26,767 bases of DNA, from positions 1-26,767 of the forward strand of contig JAPOQV010000082.1 in assembly GCA_026710565.1 (NCBI GenBank), written 5' to 3'. Under the pieces are notes generated by a model. That model saw only the letters and a list, made by a program, of their open reading frames with translations. It was not told the DNA's origin and ran no database searches. Of this stretch, positions 15,320-24,092 are shown piece after piece. This DNA is from Spirochaetaceae bacterium. GTDB taxonomy: Bacteria; Spirochaetota; Spirochaetia; SZUA-6; Bin103. A program made the position numbers and the translations under genes. Numbering within the stretch: position 1 is the first letter of the stretch; each line of letters starts with the position of its first letter.

Positions 15320-16818
15320 CGCTCGCCTGCCCCTCCGATAGAGCTTCCTCCAACCCGCTGGCGCCACTCCGCGTACCGTCCACGCCCTGACCGCAGCAGG
15401 CCGTCGAGCAGCGATCGGAACTCCGGATCGACCGATCGGAGGATCAGAAGTGCTAGAATCGCCAGCACGGGGCCGAGGCCCGCGACGGCGACTATGTCTC
15501 CCGTTGCATCCCATGGGCTCAAAACCCCAACAACAAGGTACCCCGCGGCGAATAGCGGAAGCGTACATGATAGCGGTCGCGCAAACACCCGAATGACACG
15601 GCTAAGATCTCCTCGGGATTCCACACTGGTACAGAGCCAAGTGACGACCACGGTCGTGACGCACCACACGATGGCGCTGCCGATGGCGACCCCGACCGCG
15701 CCTCCTTGGTGCGCCGCGAACCAGTAAATGGGCACGGTGAGCGCGATGTGCATGACCTGATATATCAGCAGGAGCCCGAATCGACCCTGCGCTTTCAGGC
15801 ACGACATGTTCGGCCCGGCCGCAAAGGCAACCACCTCGCGCAACGCCAAGATCTGGAACAATCCGATCGCCGGACGCCACTTGCTGTCGAAGAGAAGCTC
15901 GAAGAGCGGCTCGGCCAGTGCCGCCTGTAACAGCGCGAGCGGGATGCACACGGCGCCGAGCATCTGCTGCGACTGCACGAACACCCGCGCCTGCCGCGAC
16001 TTGTCTCCCCGCAGGGTGCCCAGAATCGGCTGCATCACCTCGCCGAGTCGCGTAGCGATCATGGAATTGACCTGCACGGCAAGCATGCTCGCGAACCCGT
16101 AAAGCCCAGCCTGATACGCGCCCGCCACATACCCCAGGATTATCAGGTTTACCTGAAGCGTCAGGCCATGGATGTACTGCGCCGCTCCACCCCGAAGATA
16201 GTCCCGCATGAGCACGTACGCGATCCCGCGGTGGAAGCCCCGCGTGCTCCTCACGGCCGCGGTACGATGGTAGCCTATGGCCCTACCAGCCTGATTCAGG
16301 ATCTGCGGAACCACCAGAGACGCCGCTCGAGCACCAATCCCTGATAGAACTACCGATAGCAGCGTAGCTACAAACTGCAGGCCCCCATCGATCATCGCTA
16401 TCGCGCGAAAACGAAACTTCAGGCGCAGATTCGCGTGCGCCACCACAGACATCGCCTCCACCGTCGGACGTAGTGCCAGCACCGCCAGAAGGCCCCCAAG
16501 CCACGCGGCGGGGTATGCTTCGTACCAACGAATGGCGAGCGGAATCGAGCCCGCGATCAAGCAGGTTCCCAGAGCCGCCATAAGCCAACTAAGCCGCGCC
16601 GCGGTTGGCGCCAGGAGCTCGAGTCGTCCGGGATGCGCGACCAGTACGTCGCCCATCGCTGTCAAGGGCATAACGTACACTAGCGCGCAAAAGGCGAGAG
16701 CCGTCGCCGCCACTCCGAAGTCGTCCGGAGACAGGAAGTGAGCAACCGCAAGCATCGCGGCCGAAGACGCAATCTTGTTCACGATCCACTGTGACGACAG
16801 CCAGAACGATCCTGACAA
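15316..16818 (-). CDS. wzx: Wzx-like polysaccharide flippase (MOP/MATE-type)
   Basis: This protein of about 500 residues has 12-14 predicted hydrophobic segments, the layout of the polysaccharide export flippases (PF13440/PF01943 type). It would move the lipid-linked repeat unit across the inner membrane. SGSFWLSSQWIVNKI followed by HFLSPDDFGV is the usual N-terminal signature, and FELLFDSKWRPAIGLFQILAL occurs in the second half. The start is uncertain. TTG at 16818 is the only standard start codon in the frame before an in-frame stop at about 16923, and it has no good Shine-Dalgarno. Upstream codons encode SSLKKRAL, which resembles the normal cytoplasmic lead-in of this family, so a rare start codon or a sequence error is possible. 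Placement between two glycosyltransferases and near wzy supports Wzx. Confidence 0.85.
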   Translation of the reverse strand: MSGSFWLSSQWIVNKIASSAAMLAVAHFLSPDDFGVAATALAFCALVYVMPLTAMGDVLVAHPGRLELLAPTAARLSWLMAALGTCLIAGSIPLAIRWYEAYPAAWLGGLLAVLALRPTVEAMSVVAHANLRLKFRFRAIAMIDGGLQFVATLLSVVLSGIGARAASLVVPQILNQAGRAIGYHRTAAVRSTRGFHRGIAYVLMRDYLRGGAAQYIHGLTLQVNLIILGYVAGAYQAGLYGFASMLAVQVNSMIATRLGEVMQPILGTLRGDKSRQARVFVQSQQMLGAVCIPLALLQAALAEPLFELLFDSKWRPAIGLFQILALREVVAFAAGPNMSCLKAQGRFGLLLIYQVMHIALTVPIYWFAAHQGGAVGVAIGSAIVWCVTTVVVTWLCTSVESRGDLSRVIRVFARPLSCTLPLFAAGYLVVGVLSPWDATGDIVAVAGLGPVLAILALLILRSVDPEFRSLLDGLLRSGRGRYAEWRQRVGGSSIGGAGER

Positions 16819-16865
16819 CGCCCGCTTCTTGAGGGAGGAGCCGCTGCCGATAGGGTCTGCGCCGG

Positions 16866-18068
16866 CTATTGTCCTGACTCCATCAACATGTGCGTAAATC
16901 GCTGAGCGGTGCGAGTCACGTCACCCCGGCTCCTTATCTCAGCCACGTCCGATCGCAGCTTCCCGTATTCCAGGGGCGACATTCCCACGGCCCGGCGGAC
17001 GGCCCTGCCGAGGTCCAAATGTGCATCCTCGTACAACAGACTCAGACCAGAGTCTGGCACGTTCTCGCGAAACACCCCTTGTGATGGGCCTATGATCGGG
17101 ACGCAGTACGATATAGCGTCGAAATGAACCCCGCTGGCGCTTACTCGGTCGGCAGCGTTAGGCGGAAACACGACGAAGCGCGCTGCCCGCACCATTTCGT
17201 AGTAGTCTTCGTGTTCTAGCGGCCAGTCATACATCCGCAGCTGGATGCCGGCCGAACGCGCGATCTTCGTCACCTGCGATGCCATTGACCGCTCCGTCAT
17301 GATAGTTACCGGGTTGCCATCGCGCACCGCCGAACATGCCCATATGAACTCGCGCAGAAACCCCGTTGTGGAGGACATGCCGTGGCGCCCGAGAAACAGA
17401 AATGCCTGATCATCACTCTCCATCTCCCGATCTCCTTGCCACCCGCTCGCGTCGTCGTATGACGGATGCGGGATGAAGTTGAATCGGACGTTCGGATAGA
17501 CGTCTGTGTAGAACGCGTACACTGTCCGCGCCAGAACGACCGGTCGGACGCCGGCGCGGAATACGGTGCCCCACAGCAACCGAATCGCTGCGGACTTTTT
17601 GACGCCGTGGGCGTTGTTGTGCAGTATCACATACGATCGTGTACCGCGCACTAGCCGGTCGAGCAGCAGCCAGAGCGGTCCGATCAGGTTGTCCGACGCC
17701 AGATGTATGCAAACGATCGATCGGCTCGATCGCACAATCCTATCCAGCTGAACGTAGCATCCCACGGTACGTCTCATCTCTCGCCAACGTCCCTGTCTCA
17801 GCGGTCGCTCCGCAAGTGCCCTGGCAACCGTCACCTTGCCGAGACTCCCCACTTGCTCAAATGGCCTCGATTCGAGCGCGGACTTCGCCACCAGGACATG
17901 AACGCGTTCCACGATGCTCCCACCGTCGAGCGCGCGCAGCACGGCGGCATTGAACATCGCATGCCAGTAACCAACGCTTACGGGATCGAATGCGACCAGC
18001 TCGAGTCCGCGCGCGCCCTCTCGCTTAGCCAACTCGCGCGAGCACCATGCGCTCCGCGCGCGGTCCAC
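16866..18068 (-). CDS. Glycosyltransferase, GT-B fold (family not assigned)
   Basis: This is a protein of about 400 residues with a glycosyltransferase-like layout but weak named motifs. Seen: LVAFDPVSVGYWHAMFNAAVL at the start, HNNAHGVKKSAAIRLLW near 150, a phosphate-contact-like FLFLGRHGMSS near 245, and a donor-side GVHFDAISYCVPIIGPSQG near 325-343. It has no transmembrane segments. It is expected to add a sugar to the repeat unit on the cytoplasmic side. Start choice is uncertain: GTG at 18068 gives a 44-base overlap with the wzy-like gene, while TTG at 18032 gives an 8-base overlap and begins just before the conserved region. It is visibly less GC-rich than the left half of the cluster. 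Confidence 0.7.
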   Translation of the reverse strand: MDRARSAWCSRELAKREGARGLELVAFDPVSVGYWHAMFNAAVLRALDGGSIVERVHVLVAKSALESRPFEQVGSLGKVTVARALAERPLRQGRWREMRRTVGCYVQLDRIVRSSRSIVCIHLASDNLIGPLWLLLDRLVRGTRSYVILHNNAHGVKKSAAIRLLWGTVFRAGVRPVVLARTVYAFYTDVYPNVRFNFIPHPSYDDASGWQGDREMESDDQAFLFLGRHGMSSTTGFLREFIWACSAVRDGNPVTIMTERSMASQVTKIARSAGIQLRMYDWPLEHEDYYEMVRAARFVVFPPNAADRVSASGVHFDAISYCVPIIGPSQGVFRENVPDSGLSLLYEDAHLDLGRAVRRAVGMSPLEYGKLRSDVAEIRSRGDVTRTAQRFTHMLMESGQ

Positions 18069-19605
18069 CTATCGCTGCGCCCCGCTCCCGGGCAAGGTGA
18101 ATGCACAGTGCCAATACGATCCCGCTCAAGAACAGCCCTTTCCCGGACCAATAGTTCTGTAGCATGGAGGTCGGCAAATACGCCGCAAGCGCGCCCACGA
18201 TAATCGTCAACCGCGCAGGCCGTCGTTCCGCCAATTCCCTTCTGCGCCTCAACGCACGAACGAGCGCAACAGCCGGAGCGATCCAGACCGACGCGATCAG
18301 CACGAGACCCAAGGCTCCATGCTTGAGCAACACGTGAGTTACGAACTCATGCGTGTTGAAGAAGCGCCCAGCTTGGAACATGAACGTCGGGAACGACGTT
18401 CCCATCCTCGGTTCCGCGAAGTCAACGGCCCTGTCCTCGTAGTAACCGCCGTAGCCAGTTCCCCAGAGATACGCCCCTCGTCGTCCAAGAGAGTCCACCA
18501 CGTTGACAGCCTCACCATACCTTATCGGATCGATCCGAGAAAGCACATTGTACTCTACGTCGACCGCGAAGCTCGTGGCTGGCCGTCCCACCGTTACCGT
18601 ACCCGCCCGGACAGCCGCCACCAAGGCCGATCCTGGATTGAGTATCGTCACGACGGCGGCTGCGGCCACTATCAGGAACGGAGCGACTGTAAGCAGCAAC
18701 ACCACCCGCGACGGTCGTAGCATCACGATGATAATGATGACTCCAAGAAACAACCCAACCCATATGAGTCTCGTCGCGTAGCCCAACGAAAGTGCTCCAA
18801 ACAACACGGTCATTGCTACGGCGAGCAGTCGGTTCCGGCCTCGGGCAATGAGCGTCAACAACCCAATCAGGATCAGCAAGTTCACGGCACCCTTGGCCGA
18901 GTCCTCGCTCGACCGACTGACTCCCGCAATCGCCTCCGCCCCGTAGTTGCTCGCCAGATAGATCAGGTCGACGAAGTGGCGTGCCAGCAGCACGCCTACA
19001 AGAGCGGCCACCAGTTTCCGCGTCCACCGCGGATCGGAGGTCAGCAGCGACCCGTACAGAAGAATGCTGCCGATGAGCAGAAGCGGGAACCGGATGTCGG
19101 TTAGATAGGCCCCAGCGCCGAACTCCGAGAACACTCCTCCGTACAGAAACCCACTGACGAACGGGACCGAAAGAAACCAGACCAGCGCCGGACCGACCGG
19201 GCGGCCGGGTCGGTGCAGTCGAATTCTCGCAAGTTGGTACATCAGGCACCCAAAGAAGACCATGCTCGGGTTGACCGGCCCCAGCGAGAGCTGCCAGATC
19301 GCCGCAGTCCTGTACTCTACCTCCTCCGCGCCCGCCGTCGATACAATGTCCTGACCGGCGAGAGAGATCACGAGGAGCAGCGTCGCTCCCGCTTTCGCTG
19401 GCAGAATAAGCGTCGTGTAAAGCAGCACCGCCAGCACCAGGCGCGCCACCATAAACGCCGTTGGCGTCGCATTCGAAACGTCCGACAGGACAACGCACAG
19501 AGTGCCGTATACCGCAAACCGCGCGACTGAGAGTAGGCTCAAGTCAGCCATCGCTGCGCCCATGGAGGCACCCGAAAGGCGACGCAAATCAGTTGACGAC
19601 ATCAT
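18025..19605 (-). CDS. wzy: Wzy-like O-antigen polymerase
   Basis: This 526-residue integral membrane protein has about a dozen hydrophobic segments and a large loop between residues about 330 and 420 (ending around THEFVTHVLLKHGALGL), as in Wzy/O-antigen ligase proteins. The loop motif with NTHEF and a following helix fits the Wzy_C/O-antigen ligase family, where a His next to the loop is conserved. It would link repeat units at the periplasmic face. Polymerase is favoured over ligase because it lies within the assembly locus next to Wzx; sequence alone is not decisive, as Wzy proteins are very divergent. ATG at 19605 is directly followed by a second ATG at 19602. The gap to the asnB-like gene is 58 bases. 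Confidence 0.78.
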   Translation of the reverse strand: MMSSTDLRRLSGASMGAAMADLSLLSVARFAVYGTLCVVLSDVSNATPTAFMVARLVLAVLLYTTLILPAKAGATLLLVISLAGQDIVSTAGAEEVEYRTAAIWQLSLGPVNPSMVFFGCLMYQLARIRLHRPGRPVGPALVWFLSVPFVSGFLYGGVFSEFGAGAYLTDIRFPLLLIGSILLYGSLLTSDPRWTRKLVAALVGVLLARHFVDLIYLASNYGAEAIAGVSRSSEDSAKGAVNLLILIGLLTLIARGRNRLLAVAMTVLFGALSLGYATRLIWVGLFLGVIIIIVMLRPSRVVLLLTVAPFLIVAAAAVVTILNPGSALVAAVRAGTVTVGRPATSFAVDVEYNVLSRIDPIRYGEAVNVVDSLGRRGAYLWGTGYGGYYEDRAVDFAEPRMGTSFPTFMFQAGRFFNTHEFVTHVLLKHGALGLVLIASVWIAPAVALVRALRRRRELAERRPARLTIIVGALAAYLPTSMLQNYWSGKGLFLSGIVLALCIHLARERGAAIGGPRAERMVLARVG

Positions 19606-19663
19606 GCAATTCTAACGGCTCCGGACCGATGTGGCTCATGCTGAGCATACCTCGCCACGAAGC

Positions 19664-21526
19664 TCACGCCCCGTCAAGGGCCCGCACGCACCACAGCTCG
19701 AGCGACATCCACCGGAAGATTTGGCTGCTCAGATCTACTTGGCCCGACACGTGACGGCGCAGTGCCAATTCCATCGCCTTCGCATCAAACCATCCCCGCT
19801 CACGACATCGATCGCTGAGCAACACGGGATACACGGTCTTCTCAGGCGTAGCCCGAAACCACTCTCTGATGGGAACGACGAATCCCAGCTTCGGACGTTC
19901 GCGTACGACAGAGTGCGGCACATGACCGCGAATGGATTCCCGTAACAGGACCTTTCCCTTTCCGTCCCGCATCTTGAAGCATCCCGGGAGGCTAAAGGCG
20001 AACTCGACCAAACGATAATCGAGAAACGGCAGCCGGGACTCGATCGAGTGCGCCATCGAGATGCCGTCACCGTACTGCAGAAGGGTAGCCAGGCTACCCT
20101 CGTGGCTGCGGCGGAGTTCCGCGGCCAGGAGCTCATCGTGACTTGGAGCGCCCTGACGATCTCCCTGTTTGTCCGGCCCGCCGGCCAAGACGCCGACGTA
20201 CACTGCTTCATCCCCGCGGACCCGCCGGAACCACCGGTGCGCGCCCGGAACCATCGCTCTCCCCAGTTCCAGCGCGCCGCGCACCGGACTCTGAAACGCC
20301 GTCCGATTCGGCAGCAGCAGAGCATGAAGATGCGCCACGGCTTCACGCCAATTACCGACGCTCAGGGAGTCCAGAATCGCGGCCGGTGCATACCTGCTAT
20401 AATATCCTCCGAGCAGTTCGTCCGCGCCCTGTCCCTCGAGTGCAACGACCACATGCCTCCGCATCTCCCGCATGATATTCCACAAGGGAAAAACGGCCGG
20501 TGACGGCGTTGGCCCGTCCAGGTGATGGACAATATCCGTCAAGGTGTCTATAAAGTCCCTCGGCTCCGCCCTTACACGATGATGTCGCACGTCGAGCTGA
20601 TTTGCCAACTCGGCAGCGACGGCGCATTCGTCGTAAACGATCTCATCGAATTGCGCGGTAAAGGCATGATGTTCCCCACCGAAGAAGCTACGCAGCAGCG
20701 ATACGATCGCTGAAGAGTCTACGCCCCCCGACAGTGTTGTGCCGACGGGTACATCGCTTCGCATCCGCAATCGTATCGAGTCGACAAGCAATTCCCGGAA
20801 CCGGTCACACGCACCCTCGAACGTGATGTCGCGATCAATGGTCGCCGGGTAATCCCAATAGCGTCGGAGGTGGTGCCCGGACCTCGTAACCACCATATTG
20901 TGGGCAGAGGGAAGTCGAAAGACTCCACTACAGTAGTGCTCATGCACCGAACCGACGATGCTCGCCCTCAGGAACTTGGATGTCGCGCCCGCGTCGAGCG
21001 TCGCAAGTTGCGGCGCGACCGCAGTCAGCGCCTTCACTTCCGACGCGAATATGAATGCACCGTCCGCGAACGCATAGTAGAACGGCTTGATACCAAACCG
21101 GTCTCTGGAGCAGAACAGGTAATCCTCGCGGCAATTGTAAATGGCGAATGCCCACATTCCATTCAGCCGTTCGCACACGCGTTGTCCCCATTGACGATAA
21201 GCGGTCAGGAGAACCTCAGTGTCCGAAGCCGTACGGAATCGGTACCCCATTCGTTCAAGCTCGTGGCGCAGTTCCAGATAGTTGAATATTTCGCCATTGT
21301 AAGTGAGCACGTAGTTTCCGTCTTCGGAGACAAACGGTTGATTGCTTGCTGTACTCAGGTCGATCACGGCAAGCCGAACATGCCCGAGCCCGAGGCCCTT
21401 CGCGTGGAGCCATGTACCGTCTCCGTCAGGTCCTCGGTGTCTCATCGAGTTCAGCATTGACCACAATCGTGCCTCCTCGACATCCCGGTCGCTTGCCTGA
21501 TTGAAGATACCTGCTACACCGCACAT
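19664..21526 (-). CDS. asnB: Asparagine synthetase-like amidotransferase (AsnB/WbpS/WbtH type)
   Basis: This 620-residue protein has both AsnB domains. The N-terminal Ntn glutaminase has Cys2 as nucleophile (MCGVAGIFN), RHRGPDGDG near 29-37 and YNGEIFNY near 76-83. The C-terminal PP-loop ATP domain has TLSGGVDSSA near 264-273 and EGQGADELLGGYY in the middle. All expected catalytic elements are present, so it is likely active. In O-antigen loci such enzymes (WbpS in Pseudomonas, WbtH in Francisella) are thought to convert uronic acid carboxylates into amides, a better fit here than amino acid synthesis. UDP-ManNAcA made by WecB/WecC is a possible target, before or after transfer. The start is ATG at 21526, fixed by the need for Cys2. 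Confidence 0.88.
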   Translation of the reverse strand: MCGVAGIFNQASDRDVEEARLWSMLNSMRHRGPDGDGTWLHAKGLGLGHVRLAVIDLSTASNQPFVSEDGNYVLTYNGEIFNYLELRHELERMGYRFRTASDTEVLLTAYRQWGQRVCERLNGMWAFAIYNCREDYLFCSRDRFGIKPFYYAFADGAFIFASEVKALTAVAPQLATLDAGATSKFLRASIVGSVHEHYCSGVFRLPSAHNMVVTRSGHHLRRYWDYPATIDRDITFEGACDRFRELLVDSIRLRMRSDVPVGTTLSGGVDSSAIVSLLRSFFGGEHHAFTAQFDEIVYDECAVAAELANQLDVRHHRVRAEPRDFIDTLTDIVHHLDGPTPSPAVFPLWNIMREMRRHVVVALEGQGADELLGGYYSRYAPAAILDSLSVGNWREAVAHLHALLLPNRTAFQSPVRGALELGRAMVPGAHRWFRRVRGDEAVYVGVLAGGPDKQGDRQGAPSHDELLAAELRRSHEGSLATLLQYGDGISMAHSIESRLPFLDYRLVEFAFSLPGCFKMRDGKGKVLLRESIRGHVPHSVVRERPKLGFVVPIREWFRATPEKTVYPVLLSDRCRERGWFDAKAMELALRRHVSGQVDLSSQIFRWMSLELWCVRALDGA

Positions 21527-21546
21527 GTGCGCTATCTGAACGGTAG

Positions 21547-21561
21547 GGCTCTTTGAGAGCC
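21547..21561 (-). repeat. Short hairpin in the asnB-like leader
   Basis: GGCTCT-TTG-AGAGCC gives a 6-bp stem with a 3-base loop, about 20 bases upstream of the asnB-like ATG in the 151-base gap after the GT4 gene. There is no T-tract after it on the minus strand, so it is not a convincing terminator. It could stabilise or modulate the downstream message. Confidence 0.3.
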
Positions 21562-21677
21562 GAGCAGTCCTTGCGGCCGAGCCTCGTCATTGGGGAACGC
21601 TACAGCCGCCCGAAGTACCAGCTCTGCGCAGCAGTCCTCCGAGCTGGACCCGGACCCTTGTTGTAACAGTGTCGTCA

Positions 21678-22811
21678 TCAGTGGCGGACTCCCCTTAATT
21701 CGTCACGGATAATATCCTGGTACAGCGTGAAGGTGCGCGGCCAATCAGGAAGATCAGCAAGAACTCGTCGGCCGGCTTCCACGAGGAGCGCCGAACGAGT
21801 GGGATCATCGAACACCGTGTCCATCTTGCTGACGATGTCATCCGCGTCGTGAGGATCGAAATAGCACGCCGCGTCCCTACACACCGCCTTCGCGAAGTTG
21901 AGATTGCTCGTGAATATGGGAATCCGGTGAAACATCGCTTCGACGTACGCCCCGGAGAACGACTCCAGCAAAGTGGGCATCAACAAGGCGTCGCAGCTTC
22001 GGTAGAGGGCTGGAACCTGCTCCATCTTCACGGGGCCGACGTTCAAGATTACTGCATCGAGTTCCTGAGTCCGTATATCATCCAACAAGCGCTCGGATTT
22101 CTTGTGCTGACTGGCATCGATTGTGATTATGATCTTGTAGTCCCGTCCCAATTCTCGTATCCGTCTGGCAACGGGCAGCAACACCTCCAAGTTTTTGTGG
22201 GGATAGTAGTACGTCAGGTAGAGCAGCCTCTTGCCGGCGGGCAGGTCGAATGTCTTATCGCTGGCCGAATCGAGATTGTCCAACGAGACCGCGTTGGGAA
22301 CGATAGTTACATTTGTCAGACCGTGCAGCCTGTGCAACGCTTCCTTGGCAACCGGCGTCTGGGCGATCGTGACGGCGGGCCGACGAATCCTTCTTCTCAA
22401 TAAACACAGCTTCACCTTACGGATAAACCAGTCTCTCCTATCCATCAGCTTCCAGACAACGCCCGTCGGGTGGATGGCGTAGGACCAGTCGAAGAGATAC
22501 ACTTGCTTGATACCGGTATGCACGACGAGATCGCCCATGTTGAACACGAGGTCTATCCGATAACGCGCCAGAACGCGATGCAGAGCGACTTCGTAGACGA
22601 ACGGCGAGGCGATGGTCTTGCCATACCATGCGGGGACATGGACAATCGCGATATGGTCGTTGCTGATCCATTCGAACGCCGACGGGTCGGGAGTCAGCAC
22701 GAGGTAGCGATCATGAAGAACGCTCTTGTCCAGTAGCGTGAGGTAGTTGTGGAGTATGCTCTTCCCGCCGCCCGTCTTGGAGTTGATGCCGTTCACGGCG
22801 ATTCGGTACAC
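21678..22811 (-). CDS. Glycosyltransferase family 4 (first gene of the locus)
   Basis: This 377-residue GT4 transferase has an N-terminal VNGINSKTGGGKSILHNYL, which contains the glycine-rich acceptor-side loop, and a donor half with LLYLTYYYPHKNLEVLLPV near 200-218 and PTLLESFSGAYVEAMFHRIPIF near 282-303, the classical GT4 E-X7-E region. It probably acts at the cytoplasmic membrane face on the lipid-linked repeat; the sugar is unknown. GTG at 22811 is supported by GAGG eight bases upstream. It is the promoter-proximal gene of the minus-strand operon, separated by a 309-base divergent region from the epimerase. Base composition is visibly lower in GC than wecB and wecC at the other end. Confidence 0.88.
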   Translation of the reverse strand: MYRIAVNGINSKTGGGKSILHNYLTLLDKSVLHDRYLVLTPDPSAFEWISNDHIAIVHVPAWYGKTIASPFVYEVALHRVLARYRIDLVFNMGDLVVHTGIKQVYLFDWSYAIHPTGVVWKLMDRRDWFIRKVKLCLLRRRIRRPAVTIAQTPVAKEALHRLHGLTNVTIVPNAVSLDNLDSASDKTFDLPAGKRLLYLTYYYPHKNLEVLLPVARRIRELGRDYKIIITIDASQHKKSERLLDDIRTQELDAVILNVGPVKMEQVPALYRSCDALLMPTLLESFSGAYVEAMFHRIPIFTSNLNFAKAVCRDAACYFDPHDADDIVSKMDTVFDDPTRSALLVEAGRRVLADLPDWPRTFTLYQDIIRDELRGVRH

Positions 22812-22871
22812 TTCGGCAGCCTCAGACAGGGGTTCGCGTGACCTTTCCGACGGAGGGTCGCGGCGATGGGG

Positions 22872-22900
22872 TGCGACACTCCACGGTGGAGAGCATCGCA
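22872..22900. promoter_or_regulatory. Two-part inverted repeat upstream of the GT4 gene
   Basis: An inner palindrome, CTCCAC-G-GTGGAG (22879-22891), is flanked by TGCGA (22872-22876) and TCGCA (22896-22900). Together they form a stepped stem with a small internal loop. It lies about 60 bases upstream of the first gene of the leftward operon, a suitable place for an operator or a leader structure. No binding family can be named from it. Confidence 0.4.
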
Positions 22901-23062
22901 GTCCAGAGAGGGGTGGTCCATCGAAGCGCCGTGCTGCATGTCGTTCCTTGGTCTCAGTTCCAACGCGGCTCCTCGTCCGATCTGCTCGACCGAACGGCGA
23001 AATGCTTGGGGGGAGCCTGTTCCCTCATTGTCGGAGATCTTGCCATCCGCCGAAAGCCCGAA

Positions 23063-23080
23063 CGGGGTCCGAGGACCCCG
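23063..23080. repeat. Perfect 8-bp inverted repeat upstream of the epimerase
   Basis: CGGGGTCC-GA-GGACCCCG is a perfect palindrome with a 2-base centre (a 7-bp stem with a 4-base loop as RNA). It is 40 bases upstream of the epimerase ATG at 23121. There is no following T-run on either strand, so a regulator site or leader hairpin is more likely than a terminator. Confidence 0.4.
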
Positions 23081-23120
23081 AGCGCGTGTTAGGTTCCGGC
23101 CGGAAGGCTGAGCGGGCGAC

Positions 23121-24092
23121 ATGCGGATCATCGTAACCGGAAGCAACGGCTTCATTGGCCGGCACACGTGCGAGCGCTTGGTGGAGAGGGGCGTGGAGGG
23201 GGTCGGCGTGGACGATCTGTCCGAAGGCACACCGGCGAACCCCGTGTCCAGCGTGCGGTTTCACCGGCACACGGTGGCGGACGCCGGGGAGATGGTGCGT
23301 CTCATGCGAGACGCCGATCCGGCGGCCGTGATTCATCTGGCGGCGCGCTCCCAGGTTGCGTTCACGGTCGAGCAGCCGCTGCACAGCTCCGTGGCCAATC
23401 TGTTGGGGACGATCACGGTGCTCGACGCCATGCTGCGAGCGGAGTTGATCGGAAAGACCCGGTTCGTGTTCGCGAGCAGCGCCGCCGTATACGGCGCCAC
23501 CGACGTGCTGCCCACGCCGGAGACGCACCCGTGCGACCCGGAGTCGCCCTACGCCCTTCAGAAGTGTCAGGGTGAGCAGTGGTGCAGCATGTTCCACCGG
23601 CTGTACGGGCTGGACGCGGTGAGCCTGCGGTACTTCAACGTCATCGGACCGGGGGCAGCGTTCGGGGGCTCCTACCCGTCGGTGTTGTCGGCGTGGTTGT
23701 ACCATCTGTACGTCGATCCATCGTACCGCCCGTACCTGGAGGGCGATGGGACGCAGACTCGGGACTTCTGCTCCGTCGACGACGTGGCGTGGGCCAACGT
23801 CCGCGCGGCGACGCGGCCGGACGGCTTCCGTGGCCAGGCGCTGAACATCGCTCAGGGTCACGCCTACTCGCTGCTTGATGTCAAGGGCGCGCTGGAGGAG
23901 GTGTGCGGCAGGCAGCTTGATCTCGAGCGCCGGCCGCCGCGTACCGGGGACGTACCGCACTCGCTGGCCGACATCACGCGGGCGCGGGAAGAGTTGGGCT
24001 ATAACCCATCCACGGACTTTCGGGGTCAACTGGAGAGGATGGCGTCGTGGGTCCGGCACTCTCACCCCCGCTCACGTCGCTCGCCGCGATAG
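23121..24092 (+). CDS. NAD-dependent sugar epimerase/dehydratase (extended SDR, GalE/WbpP-like)
   Basis: This 323-residue extended short-chain dehydrogenase has the Rossmann motif TGSNGFIG at 6-13 and HLAARSQVAFTVEQP near 72-86. The catalytic residues are in SSAAVYG (119-125) and the YxxxK pair is Tyr144-Lys148 in SPYALQK. The NVIGPGAAFGGSYPSV and GDGTQTRDF-SVDDVA segments are typical of UDP-hexose 4-epimerases. It probably makes a galacto-configured nucleotide sugar (UDP-Gal, UDP-GalNAc or a uronate) for the neighbouring transferases; the substrate cannot be fixed by eye. It is transcribed away from the main operon and ends in an Arg/Ser-rich tail (HPRSRRSPR), possibly read-through extension. 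No strong Shine-Dalgarno is seen. Confidence 0.87.
   Translation: MRIIVTGSNGFIGRHTCERLVERGVEGVGVDDLSEGTPANPVSSVRFHRHTVADAGEMVRLMRDADPAAVIHLAARSQVAFTVEQPLHSSVANLLGTITVLDAMLRAELIGKTRFVFASSAAVYGATDVLPTPETHPCDPESPYALQKCQGEQWCSMFHRLYGLDAVSLRYFNVIGPGAAFGGSYPSVLSAWLYHLYVDPSYRPYLEGDGTQTRDFCSVDDVAWANVRAATRPDGFRGQALNIAQGHAYSLLDVKGALEEVCGRQLDLERRPPRTGDVPHSLADITRAREELGYNPSTDFRGQLERMASWVRHSHPRSRRSPR

Larger units (their letters stand above)
22812..23120. promoter_or_regulatory. Divergent intergenic region upstream of the polysaccharide operon
   Basis: This 309-base gap holds no convincing gene; short open frames are GC-rich chance frames. It must contain the promoters of the leftward operon and of the rightward epimerase. 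Two clear inverted-repeat structures lie in it and are listed separately. No strong sigma70 pair, JUMPstart or ops element was recognised on either strand. Function is inferred from position. Confidence 0.5.
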
